From Chitinophagaceae bacterium (GTDB lineage Bacteria; Bacteroidota; Bacteroidia; Chitinophagales; Chitinophagaceae), in NCBI GenBank assembly GCA_016713085.1, contig JADJPV010000002.1:930001-994000 (forward strand): DNA of 64,000 nt. Reading direction: 5' to 3'. The notes under the pieces were generated by a model. The model saw only the letters and a list, made by a program, of their open reading frames with translations. It was not told where the DNA came from and ran no database searches. Shown here piece after piece: positions 44,396 to 53,668 of the stretch. How positions within the stretch are numbered: the first letter of the stretch is position 1; each line of letters begins with the position of its first letter. Both the position numbers and the translations under genes were made by a program.

Positions 44396-45274
44396 TTAGT
44401 TATACAGCGTACCTGTGTTCAAAACCGGTGTTGCTGCTTTTTCACCACAGAGTACAACCATGAGGTTGCTTACCATGGCTGCTTTACGTTCTTCATCGAG
44501 GTGTACAATATCTTTCTTGCTCAACATTTCCAGTGCCAGTTCAACCATGCCAACAGCACCTTCCACAATTTTAAAACGTGCAGCAACAATTGCTGTTGCC
44601 TGCTGACGCTGTAACATGGCACCTGCAATTTCAGGAGCATAAGCCAAGTGACTGATTCTTGCTTCTTTAATAATGATACCGGCAGGAGCTAAACGTTCCA
44701 GCAATTCTTTTTCCAGCATATCATTTACTTTTTCACCACCATCACGCAACGTAATATCAGCATGCTGGTCTTCCATCTGATCGTATGGATAAGAACTTGC
44801 CAGGTGACGCACTGCTGCTTCACTCTGGATACCCACATACTGCTGAAAGTCCATTACTTCAAAGGCAGCTTTATAGGTATCACTTACCTGCCATACAATT
44901 ACAGCGGCAATTTCAATAGGGTTTCCCATTTTATCATTCACTTTTAATTGCTGTCCGTTTAAGTTTTGCGAACGGAGTGTGATTTTATAACTCACATAAA
45001 AGGGATTCACCCAAAGCAATCCATTGTCTTTTACTGAGCCAACATATTTACCAAAGAAGGTACATACCCTTGAGTGATTGGGATTTACCACCATAATTCC
45101 TTTGATCAGGAATACGGCCAGCACAATGAGGAATACGGCAAGAAAGATTAGCGAAGTGCCGCTGTCGTCGCTTTTGCCTGCAGCCAATACAAAACAAAAA
45201 ATAGCAGCGATTACACTAATAATTGCAAGAATCAATGCCAGGTATCCTGACATGGGTTTAAGATCTTTTTCCAT
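44396..45274 (-). CDS. SPFH/stomatin-like membrane protein
   Basis: A 292-residue protein. Two N-terminal membrane spans (LALILAIISVIAAIFCFVLA; IFLAVFLIVLAVFLIKGI) are followed by the SPFH/band-7 domain: VVNPNHSRVCTFFGKYVGSVKDNGLLWVNPF, LKVNDKMGNPIEIAAVIVWQV and a long helix (EIAGAMLQRQQATAIVAARFKIVEGAV). SPFH proteins oligomerise on membranes as microdomain scaffolds. First gene of a two-gene operon with the Arc-type regulator. Confidence 0.9.
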   Translation of the reverse strand: MEKDLKPMSGYLALILAIISVIAAIFCFVLAAGKSDDSGTSLIFLAVFLIVLAVFLIKGIMVVNPNHSRVCTFFGKYVGSVKDNGLLWVNPFYVSYKITLRSQNLNGQQLKVNDKMGNPIEIAAVIVWQVSDTYKAAFEVMDFQQYVGIQSEAAVRHLASSYPYDQMEDQHADITLRDGGEKVNDMLEKELLERLAPAGIIIKEARISHLAYAPEIAGAMLQRQQATAIVAARFKIVEGAVGMVELALEMLSKKDIVHLDEERKAAMVSNLMVVLCGEKAATPVLNTGTLYN

Positions 45275-45299
45275 ATGCTTTAATTTAAAATGATATTAA

Positions 45300-45315
45300 T
45301 TTGATATCAAAGCTA
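45300..45315 (-). promoter_or_regulatory. SPFH-Arc operon promoter with overlapping palindromic operator candidate
   Basis: TAGCTTTG (complement of 45308-45315) matches TAnnTTTG. The perfect palindrome TTTGATATCAAA (45300-45311) overlaps its downstream end and the expected transcript start. Confidence 0.5.
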
Positions 45316-45372
45316 AAAAAACTTTTTCAGATCTTCCAAATAAATCTTTGAAGGGTGTATTTCAAATTGTTT

Positions 45373-45427
45373 CCGGTTGGTGGGACACCAACCGGGGCGT
45401 TCGCCGTGGGTGCTGTCCTCACCGCCC
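45373..45427. repeat. Hairpin pair related to the 27744 element
   Basis: CCGGTTGGTG, GGAC, ACCAACCGG followed by GGCGTTCGCCGTGGG and TGTCCTCACCGCCC. The order and wording match the inside of the MITE-like element at 27761-27817, without its terminal inverted repeats. Confidence 0.65.
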
Positions 45428-45446
45428 TCAAAAAGAAGATAAATAT

Positions 45447-46106
45447 TTATTGAGGATTCTGGATTTGAACAACCTCTAATGGGTTTTCATTTCGAAGCCC
45501 GGAGAATTTTGCAGCGGTTTGTTTCACCTTGTTCTTCCTGAAACATAACTGTGCCTTACCTGTAGAAGAAACACCATTGATGCCTGCAAGCCCCTGAATA
45601 AGCCATTTGCGGTTTTGTTTGTTCCGTTTATGCCAGTTGTCTTTAAAAATGCGGCCGGCAGGAAAAATATAATTATCAGCAGTCTTTACTAAATGATAGC
45701 TGTGAGGGTAATCAGTTACATTGGCGGCCCAGTCATTGATGGTTTGCAGATTATTACCGGTTGCAGGGTCAATGATATAGTATTTCATTTCACCATCTTC
45801 CATTACCTGCAGCATGGTGGCTACATGATAATTCCACAGTTGCTTCAATCCGCCAACATGATTTTTTAAAAATGCACCACTGAATACCCAGCCTTTGTAG
45901 TTGGGTACATGCCATTCATCTAATAACACACAAACAGCTTCTGCTCTTGCTTCACAGTTGTTATGTGAATCGCCCCACTTAAACAAGGAACAGTTTTTGA
46001 AGAAAACAAATAACTTCTCAGCATCAGTCTTTGTAACGGTCTGATCGGCTGCGGTTGCATCCGATAAAACATATTCAAATAATGTAGGAAGTATTAGATC
46101 GGCCAT
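45447..46106 (-). CDS. Protein-glutaminase-like (Gln_deamidase_2) protein without signal peptide
   Basis: A 219-residue protein with the Cys-His-Asp triad of protein glutaminases, papain-fold enzymes that deamidate protein Gln side chains. HNNCEARAEAVCVLL gives the Cys, LWNYHVATMLQVM the His, and KYYIIDPATGNNLQTINDW the Asp. The secreted Chryseobacterium enzyme has a pre-pro region; this protein starts MADLILPTLFEYVLSD with no signal peptide, suggesting a cytosolic location. The target is unknown. It lies next to, and divergent from, a metallophosphoesterase. Confidence 0.72.
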   Translation of the reverse strand: MADLILPTLFEYVLSDATAADQTVTKTDAEKLFVFFKNCSLFKWGDSHNNCEARAEAVCVLLDEWHVPNYKGWVFSGAFLKNHVGGLKQLWNYHVATMLQVMEDGEMKYYIIDPATGNNLQTINDWAANVTDYPHSYHLVKTADNYIFPAGRIFKDNWHKRNKQNRKWLIQGLAGINGVSSTGKAQLCFRKNKVKQTAAKFSGLRNENPLEVVQIQNPQ

Positions 46107-46129
46107 TCGGTTGAAGGTAAAGCTTTCGC

Positions 46130-46168
46130 CTAACTCTTTTCACTCTTTCTCTCTTTCGATCTCTTAGC
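46130..46168. repeat. Fragment related to the purine/pyrimidine tandem repeat at 30690
   Basis: The complement reads GCTAAGAGATCGAAAGAGAG and AAAGAGTGAAAAGAGTTAGG, close to the first half of the 30690 units. Single copy between divergent genes. Confidence 0.4.
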
Positions 46169-46239
46169 AGCGGCAAATGCAGAATAAGAATAAATTGTTA
46201 CCAGGAGTTTTTTTCATTTCGAATTCTTAATTTCATCGT

Positions 46240-47049
46240 ATGCAACGAAGACTCTTTTTACAGAAGGTTAGTTTACTGAGCTCATCGCTCTTTGCAGCGT
46301 CCTATCTCAGCTTTGGAGAAACAAAAAAATCAGCAACTCCAAGGCTTAAGTTTATCACTGCATCTGATGGACATTGGGGACAACCCAATACCGATTTTGA
46401 AACTTCACACCGTAACCTAATCGAAGCAATCGGTAAAGAAGAACATGTTGATTTTGTGGTATTCAATGGAGATTTGATTCATGATAAGCCTGAGCTGATG
46501 CCGGATGTAAAAAAAGTGTATGATACATTGAAAGTGCCTTATTATGTGACAAGAGGTAACCATGACAGGGTAACACAGGAATCCTGGCTCCAGCTCTGGA
46601 AACAGCCAGAGGATTTCGCCTTTGTTTCAAAAGAAAAACACGGCATCATTCTGCTCAATTGTTCCAACGAAACCGGCAAATACCTGTGTGCAAATATTGA
46701 GTATGCCAAATCAAAACTGGAAGAATATAAGAATCTGCCGCAGGTGTTCGTCTTTGTTCACATCTCTCAAAACACATGGACACAATATGGTGTATCCTGT
46801 TCTGAATTATTGGATACGATCGCTGCTTATCCCAATGTAAAAGCAACTTTCCATGGACATGATCATGATGTAGATGGTATCATGCTTTATAAGAAAAAAC
46901 CATTCTTATGGTCAGGACATTTTGGAGGCAACTGGGGCAACCCCTTCCCTTGCTACCGAGTGTGTGAAATTGCTGAAGATGGAAAATCTGTTGTTACCTG
47001 TCTCAAAACAGTAAAGGACGGAACGGTTTTAAATAAGCATAGTTTATAA
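46240..47049 (+). CDS. Metallophosphoesterase with Tat-like N-terminus
   Basis: A 269-residue calcineurin-like phosphoesterase. The metal-binding motifs are in order: TASDGHWG (variant of DxH), FNGDLIHD, RGNHDRV, FVHISQN and FHGHDHDVDG. The N-terminus MQRRLFLQKVSLLSSSLFAASYLSF has an RRxFL twin-Arg signal, so export by the Tat route is likely. The substrate is unknown. Confidence 0.85.
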   Translation: MQRRLFLQKVSLLSSSLFAASYLSFGETKKSATPRLKFITASDGHWGQPNTDFETSHRNLIEAIGKEEHVDFVVFNGDLIHDKPELMPDVKKVYDTLKVPYYVTRGNHDRVTQESWLQLWKQPEDFAFVSKEKHGIILLNCSNETGKYLCANIEYAKSKLEEYKNLPQVFVFVHISQNTWTQYGVSCSELLDTIAAYPNVKATFHGHDHDVDGIMLYKKKPFLWSGHFGGNWGNPFPCYRVCEIAEDGKSVVTCLKTVKDGTVLNKHSL

Positions 47050-47078
47050 TTATAGATGCCTATCATACTATATCTAAT

Positions 47079-49276
47079 TTACAATCTCAACAATCCTGCT
47101 TTATACAAAGTACTTACAGGCTTATTATCCCAGAATAACTCAAAATCATCCCAATCGTTTTGTTCGTAATCCTCTTTTACTTCCTGTAAAGTCATTTGCT
47201 TTTCATTATGAACAGAAAGTTTTGGTAATAAGCCAGCCAGCCACTCTCCTTTTGCTTTATCAACCTGTATGGATAAATTTTCTTTTTTTGTTGCAAAGCT
47301 GATCTGCAGTTCTTCCCAGCGGTTTCCTTTTTTTTGATTTTGAAATCACTTCTGTTTTCAACACAGTTCCGAGGAAAATAATTTTTGCAGTAGGTTTTGA
47401 AACCGGCAATTCATCTTCAGCTACGATCTGCAGAATATGATCTGGCGCAACAGTTGTCTTAGGGACTTTCATCTCAAACCATTTATTCAATGGATCATCC
47501 AGACACAGACCCTGCATATAGTTGAACAGTGATTTTCTTTAATCCAAAGCTGAAGCTTTCATGATCGGCTCCTGTTTCATCAATATGCTCCACATCATTA
47601 TCAGCAAACATAATCACCGCTTCTTTTGCACGTTTCACTTTATATTTTTCAGGATTCATTCCAACCGGACTATGGGCTGTCATGGCGAACTGGTGCCAGA
47701 AAGCAGATTGCATGATTCCTGTCTTAAACATTTGCCGAACCATCTCCAGTGAGTCAATTGTTTCCTGTGCAGTTTGTGTTGGAAAACCATACATCAAATA
47801 GGCATGCACCATGATGCCAGCTTCGGTAAAATGTTTATTCACTCTTGCCACCTGTTCAACGGTTACACCTTTTTGAATGAGTTCAAGCAAACGATCACTT
47901 GCAACTTCCAATCCACCGCTTACAGCAATACATCCGCTTGCTTTTAATAACAAACAAAGATCACGGGTAAAACTTTTTTCAAAACGCACATTCGTCCACC
48001 AGCTCACAACTAATTTCCGTTTGATGATCTCCAGTGCCAATGAACGCATCAATGCCGGTGGTGCAGCTTCATCAACAAAATGAAAACCATTGTTACCTGT
48101 TTGTGCAATGATGGTTTCCATCCGGTCGCATAGCAGTTTGGCTGCAATGGGTTCATATAATTTGATATAGTCGAGTGAAATATCACAGAAGGTACATTTG
48201 CCCCAGTAACAGCCGTGTGCCATGGTAAGTTTGTTCCACCGCCCATCGCTCCACAAGCTGTGCATGGGATTCACTACTTCAATGGCAGAGATGTATTGAT
48301 CCAATAATAAGTCGCTGTAATCAGGTGTGCCAACTTCAGACTGTTTATAATCTTTACAACGAGGGCTGTTGAAATAAGTGACTTGATTATTTTGTAATAA
48401 GAATGTTCGGTTTAATTCTGGTTCATTTACTTCCCCGGAAATATATTTCAACAACTGTTCAATGGGTGCTTCCCCATCATCAAGCGTAATAAAATCAAAG
48501 AATTCAAATACACGCCGATCTTTCAGTGAACGCAGTTCCGTATTGGGAAATCCTCCACCCATGGTTACTTTTATCTGAGGGTAATGTTGCTTCAGCCATT
48601 GTGCACTTCTGAAAGCTGCATACAAATTGCCGGGAAAAGGAACAGAGATGCCAACAAGTTTTGGGTTCACCTGTTCAATATGTTTCTGTAAACGGTCAAG
48701 TAATAACTCATCAACAAATGTTAATGGCTTTTGTAATTCTTCATACAGTTCATCAAAGCTGTTGGCGCTGCGTCCCAAACGTTCGGCATATCGGCTGAAA
48801 CCGAAATGTTCATCCACACATTCTTTAATGAGATCAGATAGGTCTTCGAGATATAATGTTGCAATATGTTTGGCTTTATCCTGCAAACCCATTGTACCAA
48901 AAGCCCAATGCAAATCGCTTAACTCAGCGAAACGCCCAGCTTCCGGTAAAAAATTCCTTGATGCAATTAAATGCGCAATGGTTGGGTTCTTTCCCTGCAA
49001 AAACAAAACAGCATCGTCAATGCAGTTAATGTATTCCTCTTTCAGTGCAAGGATGCGTTGTGCGTTATCCGAATAAACTTTGTCTCTTGAAATGCGGCTA
49101 AATAATTCTTCCAGTCCTTTTTTTGAAAATAACTGAATGGTTACTTCAATTCCAAGATCTGCATGAAAACAAGAAATATTTTTTGTATTGAGAAAACCTT
49201 TTAGGTATCCGGTTGCCGGATACGGAGTATTTAACTGTGTAAACGGCGGCGTAAATAAAAAAACGGTTGCGTTCAA
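47079..49276 (-). CDS. B12-binding-domain radical SAM protein, two frame breaks
   Basis: About 731 residues when joined. The N-terminal part contains a cobalamin-binding-like Rossmann segment (LVGISVPFPGNLYAAFRSAQWLK, VTMGGGFPNTELRSL). The radical SAM core has the cluster motif GCYWGKCTFCDIS (Cys spacing 4 and 2), then FVDEAAPPALMRSLA and GGLEVASDRLLELIQKGV. The first frame ends at 47495 just after FSFGLKK. The C-terminus (SLFNYMQGLCLDDPLNKWFEM, then GNRWEELQISFATKKENLSIQV to GLLRL) lies in two other frames, restored by single-base corrections in the T4 run 47533-47536 and the T8 run 47328-47335. The start is a TTG. Its reaction is unknown. Confidence 0.82.
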
Positions 49277-49293
49277 ATGAGTTGCTTGAGTGG

Positions 49294-49301
49294 CAAAACT
49301 A
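49294..49301 (-). promoter_or_regulatory. Bacteroidota -7 element (TAGTTTTG) for the radical SAM gene
   Basis: TAGTTTTG on the minus strand ends 17 bp before the TTG start at 49276. Confidence 0.45.
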
Positions 49302-49322
49302 TTTATTATTCCTGAATGAGTC

Positions 49323-50081
49323 TTATTTCCATGCTTCCAGCAATTGCTTTGCTTCTGCTTTTACTGTTGGATCATCGGCAGCTGTATTGGGTAGCTTCAG
49401 CATGTATTTCAAAATTTCAATGGCTTTCTGCCTTTTGTTATTTTTATTGTAAGCCTTTGCCAGTTCAAGATAGTTTAAAACAAAGTCGGGCCTGAGTGTT
49501 CTTACACGTTCATAATAAATCAATGCTGAATCCAGTGAATTTTTTTGTAACCCGCCAAAGAACACTTTCACTGCTGCTTTTTCTATACCGGAAAGATTGC
49601 TTACTTCATAATGCCATCTTGCAATTACAAACAATGCTTTAAAATTCTCAGGATTAGATGCAATTGCCCGGTCTGAATAGGTTTTGATTTCACGTACATA
49701 CGCAACTTTTTCTTTACCACTTTTCAGTAAGGACATTCGTGCATAAGCTAAAGACATTACCACATTTGCTTCGCTGTCTTTTGGATTTATTTTCAAAGCT
49801 CTTTCTGCATAGATCTTTGCTGCCGTATAAAAATCCATTTGTTTTTCTTTGGTTGCCTGTCTTCTTCCAATCCTGCTGGCCAGTTCACTGCAACGGGTAA
49901 GTGCATACAAATGATGGGGCTGCAGTTTAATCGTTTCTTTAAATTTCTGATAAGCCTCTTCTTCTTTAAATTGCTTTTCCAGCAGATCACCCTGTTTTAC
50001 GAGTTCATCAACTGATGATTGCGATTGAACAAAACCTGATGAAACAAAGAAAATGATGAGAACAAATGCGAATTTCTGCAT
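49323..50081 (-). CDS. Secreted TPR-repeat protein
   Basis: A 252-residue protein with a signal peptide (MQKFAFVLIIFFVSSGFVQSQ) and tandem TPR-like helices: LLEKQFKEEEAYQKFKETIKLQPHHLYALTRCSEL, AKIYAERALKINPKDSEANVVMSLAYARM, IASNPENFKALFVIARWHYEV and YYERVRTLRPDFVLNYLELAKAYN. It is probably a periplasmic scaffold; no enzymatic motif is seen. It starts 9 bp after the folB stop on the same strand. Confidence 0.82.
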   Translation of the reverse strand: MQKFAFVLIIFFVSSGFVQSQSSVDELVKQGDLLEKQFKEEEAYQKFKETIKLQPHHLYALTRCSELASRIGRRQATKEKQMDFYTAAKIYAERALKINPKDSEANVVMSLAYARMSLLKSGKEKVAYVREIKTYSDRAIASNPENFKALFVIARWHYEVSNLSGIEKAAVKVFFGGLQKNSLDSALIYYERVRTLRPDFVLNYLELAKAYNKNNKRQKAIEILKYMLKLPNTAADDPTVKAEAKQLLEAWK

Positions 50082-50090
50082 GTGGGTTGA

Positions 50091-50441
50091 TTAATATGTT
50101 TTCTGCATGGTTATGCCAGTTTTACCCTGGAAATTCTCAATGGGTGGCGAGCATTTGTAAATATCGATTTTTATTTCAGTAATAACGGGAAAACGATCCT
50201 TAATGGTATAACAGATTTTTTCTGCAACCATTTCTAAAAGACCTGTTCTTTCCTGCATTTGCTGCTTTACGATGTTAAACAGTATAACATAGTTGATTGT
50301 TTGATCAATGGATACAACAGGGCCGCCGGGGTTATACCACACTGACAGATTCACTTCAAATGGGCCTCCCACTTTTTCTTCGCCTGCATACAATCCGTGA
50401 TGTGCATGAAATTTCAAATCTTTTAAATGTACTGCTATCAT
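50091..50441 (-). CDS. folB: Dihydroneopterin aldolase
   Basis: FolB cleaves dihydroneopterin in folate synthesis. The 116-residue protein from ATG 50441 (MIAVHLKDLKFHAHHGLYAGEEKVGGPFEVNLSVW) has the conserved HHGxxxxE segment, an INYVILFNIVKQQMQE helix and a C-terminal KIDIYKCSPPIENFQGKTGITM strand. The longer frame starting at 50552 runs back through the trxB terminator and into trxB, so the downstream ATG is right. Confidence 0.88.
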   Translation of the reverse strand: MIAVHLKDLKFHAHHGLYAGEEKVGGPFEVNLSVWYNPGGPVVSIDQTINYVILFNIVKQQMQERTGLLEMVAEKICYTIKDRFPVITEIKIDIYKCSPPIENFQGKTGITMQKTY

Positions 50442-50451
50442 TGGCCGAAAA

Positions 50452-50480
50452 TAAAAAAGTCCCGCTGTATTAGCGGGACT
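50452..50480 (-). terminator. Rho-independent terminator after trxB
   Basis: AGTCCCGCT/AGCGGGACT stem on the minus strand followed by six T, 18 bp past the trxB stop. Confidence 0.85.
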
Positions 50481-50497
50481 ATCTTTTAAATATTGGT

Positions 50498-51445
50498 TTA
50501 AACAACTCCTTTTGCTGATAAATAGCGTTCTGCATCCAATGCTGCCATACAACCGCTGCCTGCTGCTGTTACTGCCTGCCTGTAAATTTTATCCTGCACA
50601 TCACCTCCTGCAAAAACACCTTCCACATTCGTTTTGGATGTTCCGGGGATGGTTTTGATATAACCTGCTTCATCCATATCAATAAATTCTTTAAAAATGG
50701 CTGAGTTGGGCTCGTGACCAATGGCCACAAAGAAACCCTGAACAGTGATCACAGATTCTTCACCTGTTTTGTTATTCTTCACTTTCATGCCATCCACTTT
50801 GTTCTCACCTAGTATTTCAACAGTTTCAGTGTTGAAATAGACTTTGATGTTGGGAGAGTTGAGCACACGATCCTGCATTACTTTACTTGCACGCATGGCA
50901 TCTTTACGAATGAGCATATGTACGGTTGTGCAAAGTTTGCTGAGGTACAATGCTTCTTCTGCTGCGGTATCACCAGCTCCAACAATTGCCACCTCTTTTC
51001 CCCGGAAAAAGAAACCATCACATACGGCACAGGCACTAACACCATAGCCATTGAGACGCTGTTCACTTTCCAATCCCAGCCATTTGGCACTGGCACCGGT
51101 GCAAATGATCACACTGTCAGCTTCAATGAGTTTTTCATCATCAATCCAAACTTTATGCGGAGTTGAACTGAAGTCAACTTTTGTTGCCAAGCCATAACGG
51201 ATATCAGTCCCCATTCTTTTGGCCTGTTTTTCAAAATCAACCATCATCTCCGGCCCCTGAACACCATCAGCATAGCCGGGATAGTTTTCAACTTCTGTTG
51301 TAATAGTCAATTGTCCGCCTGGCTGAATTCCCTGGTACAATACAGGCTTCAGGTTGGCTCTTGATGCATAAATAGCGGCTGTATATCCTGCAGGGCCCGA
51401 TCCAATAATTAAACAATGTACTTTTTCTGCTGCTTCCATATTCAT
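50498..51445 (-). CDS. trxB: Thioredoxin-disulfide reductase
   Basis: A 315-residue FAD/NADPH flavoprotein reducing thioredoxin. CLIIGSGPAGYTAAIYASRANL is the FAD Rossmann motif, VSACAVCDGFFFRGKEVAIVGAGDTAAEEALYL holds the redox CAVC pair and the NADPH motif, and VEGVFAGGDVQDKIYRQAVTAAGSGCMAALDAERYL is the C-terminal FAD motif. The start could also be the second Met (51439). Promoter at 51468-51475. Confidence 0.95.
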   Translation of the reverse strand: MNMEAAEKVHCLIIGSGPAGYTAAIYASRANLKPVLYQGIQPGGQLTITTEVENYPGYADGVQGPEMMVDFEKQAKRMGTDIRYGLATKVDFSSTPHKVWIDDEKLIEADSVIICTGASAKWLGLESEQRLNGYGVSACAVCDGFFFRGKEVAIVGAGDTAAEEALYLSKLCTTVHMLIRKDAMRASKVMQDRVLNSPNIKVYFNTETVEILGENKVDGMKVKNNKTGEESVITVQGFFVAIGHEPNSAIFKEFIDMDEAGYIKTIPGTSKTNVEGVFAGGDVQDKIYRQAVTAAGSGCMAALDAERYLSAKGVV

Positions 51446-51467
51446 CTTGAAAATTTTAATAAGTCGG

Positions 51468-51475
51468 CAAAAATA
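51468..51475 (-). promoter_or_regulatory. Bacteroidota -7 element (TATTTTTG) for trxB
   Basis: TATTTTTG on the minus strand ends 22 bp before the trxB start at 51445. Confidence 0.5.
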
Positions 51476-51532
51476 ATCTTATCCATGCATACTCTATGTA
51501 ACCTGAAGTACAGTGGGTGCTGTTGTGGATAA

Positions 51533-52421
51533 TTAACGGGGTATGATGATTGTTTTAAACTGGTTGGCGTAACCTCCAAAATATCCCAACGCCCCATTGC
51601 TGATGTTGCCAATGATCTTTGTTTGAGATGAAAAAGGATTACCAATGCTTGAATAACTGTATTCAACTGTTCTCCAAAAGTCAAAAGTGGCTTTATTGAT
51701 ATTGCAGAACTTAACTGTAACTGTGTCGCCTTTATGAAAAAAGCCATATTCCTCAAAATCGAGATCTGCATTGCGGTCAACACCACGGTCAACATCAACT
51801 GTATAGGTTGAGCCGTTTACAAGCTGATCATCGAATACGGAATTAAGTCCCGGTAAAAAACTTTCGCTGTTCACTTTTGTAAAATAACGTGCATAATCAC
51901 CAAATCCCGGGGGGTCAGTCACCCTTGCCCTTGCAACAACTTTTTTACTTGTATCGGGAGTATTAGGTGCTTTCACCCACCAGAGCGAATCAATTGTTTT
52001 TCTGAGTAAAGGTATTGTTGTGCTGGATGTATATTCTGTTCCCTTCCATACAATCTTCAGCTGATAGCTTTTTCCAAAATCACCTTTGATGACAGTTGTT
52101 GGGTCAAGCGGATCGCTTGTGTATAAGCTGAATGGAACATTTCCCTGCAACGTTACATCGTATCGTTTCAGCTTATGAGTCTTTGTGCCATCACTGATAT
52201 ATACTTCAGCATCTTTGATTAAAGATTGACTGAGCACATCCAAGGTAATTTTTTGAAAAGTAGTTGAGGCTTTTAGTGAGAATAACAACAGGATCCTGCC
52301 CTGTTTCAATGCTGGCATCCACTGTTAAAAGTTCAGTAGCGTCTTTCAGGTCAAACTTCACTTTCTTTTCACAGCCAATAAAACCAAGTGTAATTAAAGT
52401 CAGCAAAACAAATCTGTACAT
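51533..52421 (-). CDS. DUF4249 family lipoprotein, frame broken
   Basis: A 295-residue secreted lipoprotein. The signal LTLITLGFIGCEKK ends in a lipobox Cys. The first frame stops at 52206; the protein continues one frame over as FSKITLDVLSQSLIKDAEVYISDG and ends YANQFKTIIIPR. One extra base in the T6 run at 52249-52254 explains the break. The strand-rich body with ATELLTVDASIETGQDPVVILTKS near the N-terminus matches DUF4249, often encoded beside TonB-dependent receptors; none is adjacent here. The start is 4 nt from a -7 element. Confidence 0.78.
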
Positions 52422-52425
52422 AGTT

Positions 52426-52433
52426 CAAATTTA
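52426..52433 (-). promoter_or_regulatory. -7 element (TAAATTTG) directly before the DUF4249 start codon
   Basis: TAAATTTG on the minus strand ends 4 nt before the ATG at 52421, predicting a leaderless or near-leaderless transcript. Confidence 0.4.
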
Positions 52434-52481
52434 CAACAGGATTATTTCCTGAAATCAATTCATGAGAATTTCACATTTCAA

Positions 52482-52515
52482 TAAAAAATAATCCCCCCGA
52501 TTTACCGGAGGGATT
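52482..52515 (-). terminator. Rho-independent terminator after the sigma factor gene
   Basis: AATCCCTCCG/CGGGGGGATT stem on the minus strand followed by a T-rich tract, 22 bp past the rpoD stop. Confidence 0.75.
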
Positions 52516-52536
52516 GATACTTAATACCCATATAAA

Positions 52537-53397
52537 TTAATTGCCAAGATAACTTTTCAGTGCATTGCTGTAGCGTGCTTTCTGCAAACGCTTGATGGCT
52601 CTTTCCTTGATCTGGCGGATACGTTCTTTGGTTAAATCGTATTTCTGACCAATCTGTTCAATGGTAACACCATTTTCGCCATCCAGACCAAAATAAGCAT
52701 TTACGATTTCTGCTTCACGTGGGCTGAGTGATTTCAATACACGACGGATTTCATTACGTAATGAATCTTTCATTACATCTTCATCTGTATCATCGCTTCC
52801 TTCCAGCAAATCGCCCATCGCCACATCTTCAGCTTCGTGCACTGGTGCATCCAGTGAAGTATGACGGGTATTACTCTGGAAGATATTGTTGATTTCTGTT
52901 TCGCTCATCTCCAGGATATCAGCGGGTTCTTCTGTTGAAGGCTCCCTTTCGTGCTCCTGTTCAAACGCCATATAAGCCTTATTGGCTTTGTTATAAGTTC
53001 CGATCTTGTTCTGTGGTAAACGAACCAAACGACCCTGTTCGGCCAATGCCTGCAGTATTGATTGGCGAATCCACCAAACAGCGTAAGAAATGAATTTAAA
53101 ACCTTTGGTTTCATCAAAACGCTGGGCGGCCTTGATCAAACCGAGGTTTCCCTCATTGATCAGATCGCTTAATGATAAACCTTGATGCTGATATTGTTTG
53201 GCTACTGATACCACGAAACGAAGATTCGACTGTACCAATTTGTCCAAAGCCCTTTGATCACCCATTTTAATCCGCTGAGCAAGAGTTGTTTCCTCTTCGG
53301 GATTAATCATTGGAATCTTAGAAATTTCCTGGAGATACTTTTCAACCGCCTGTGAATCACGGTTTGTAATTTGAGTTGCAATTTTGAGCTGCCGCAT
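52537..53397 (-). CDS. rpoD: Primary RNA polymerase sigma factor (RpoD/SigA)
   Basis: A 286-residue sigma70 without the long N-terminal region 1.1, as in Bacteroidota. Region 1.2: VEKYLQEISKIPMINPEEE; region 2: NLRFVVSVAKQYQHQGLSLSDLINEGNLGLIKAAQRFD and FKFISYAVWWIRQSILQALAEQ; region 3: STEEPADILEMSE; region 4: SLSPREAEIVNAYFGLDG and YDLTKERIRQIKERAIKRLQ. This protein recognises the TTTG/TAnnTTTG promoters noted elsewhere. The promoter lies about 95 bp upstream (53493-53500). Confidence 0.95.
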   Translation of the reverse strand: MRQLKIATQITNRDSQAVEKYLQEISKIPMINPEEETTLAQRIKMGDQRALDKLVQSNLRFVVSVAKQYQHQGLSLSDLINEGNLGLIKAAQRFDETKGFKFISYAVWWIRQSILQALAEQGRLVRLPQNKIGTYNKANKAYMAFEQEHEREPSTEEPADILEMSETEINNIFQSNTRHTSLDAPVHEAEDVAMGDLLEGSDDTDEDVMKDSLRNEIRRVLKSLSPREAEIVNAYFGLDGENGVTIEQIGQKYDLTKERIRQIKERAIKRLQKARYSNALKSYLGN

Positions 53398-53492
53398 AAT
53401 GTATTCTTCTTAATTGTTTGTAACGTTGCTAAGACAGGGAAATTCGACCTTGTAGTGTGAAAGACTGGTTAAGAATCCTCTGTTACCGTCAG

Positions 53493-53500
53493 CAAAGTTA
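53493..53500 (-). promoter_or_regulatory. -7 element (TAACTTTG) for rpoD
   Basis: TAACTTTG on the minus strand matches TAnnTTTG and would give a 5' leader of about 90 nt. Confidence 0.45.
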
Positions 53501-53633
53501 CGCATCAATGACCGCTTTTCATAGCCCATGTGTATAATTGAGACTAAATTGGGTGAGATTGTAACGTTTGCAGTGTAAAATTTATCCTTACATCTAACAC
53601 AATAATCAATCTAATTGTTGTCAATAGAACAGT

Positions 53634-53641
53634 TATTTTTG
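53634..53641 (+). promoter_or_regulatory. -7 element (TATTTTTG) for the threonine aldolase gene
   Basis: TATTTTTG ends 27 bp before the ATG at 53669, with ATTGTTG about 19 bp upstream as a -33 candidate. Confidence 0.5.
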
Positions 53642-53668
53642 TTAATATTTTCTTTTTAAATAATTGAT

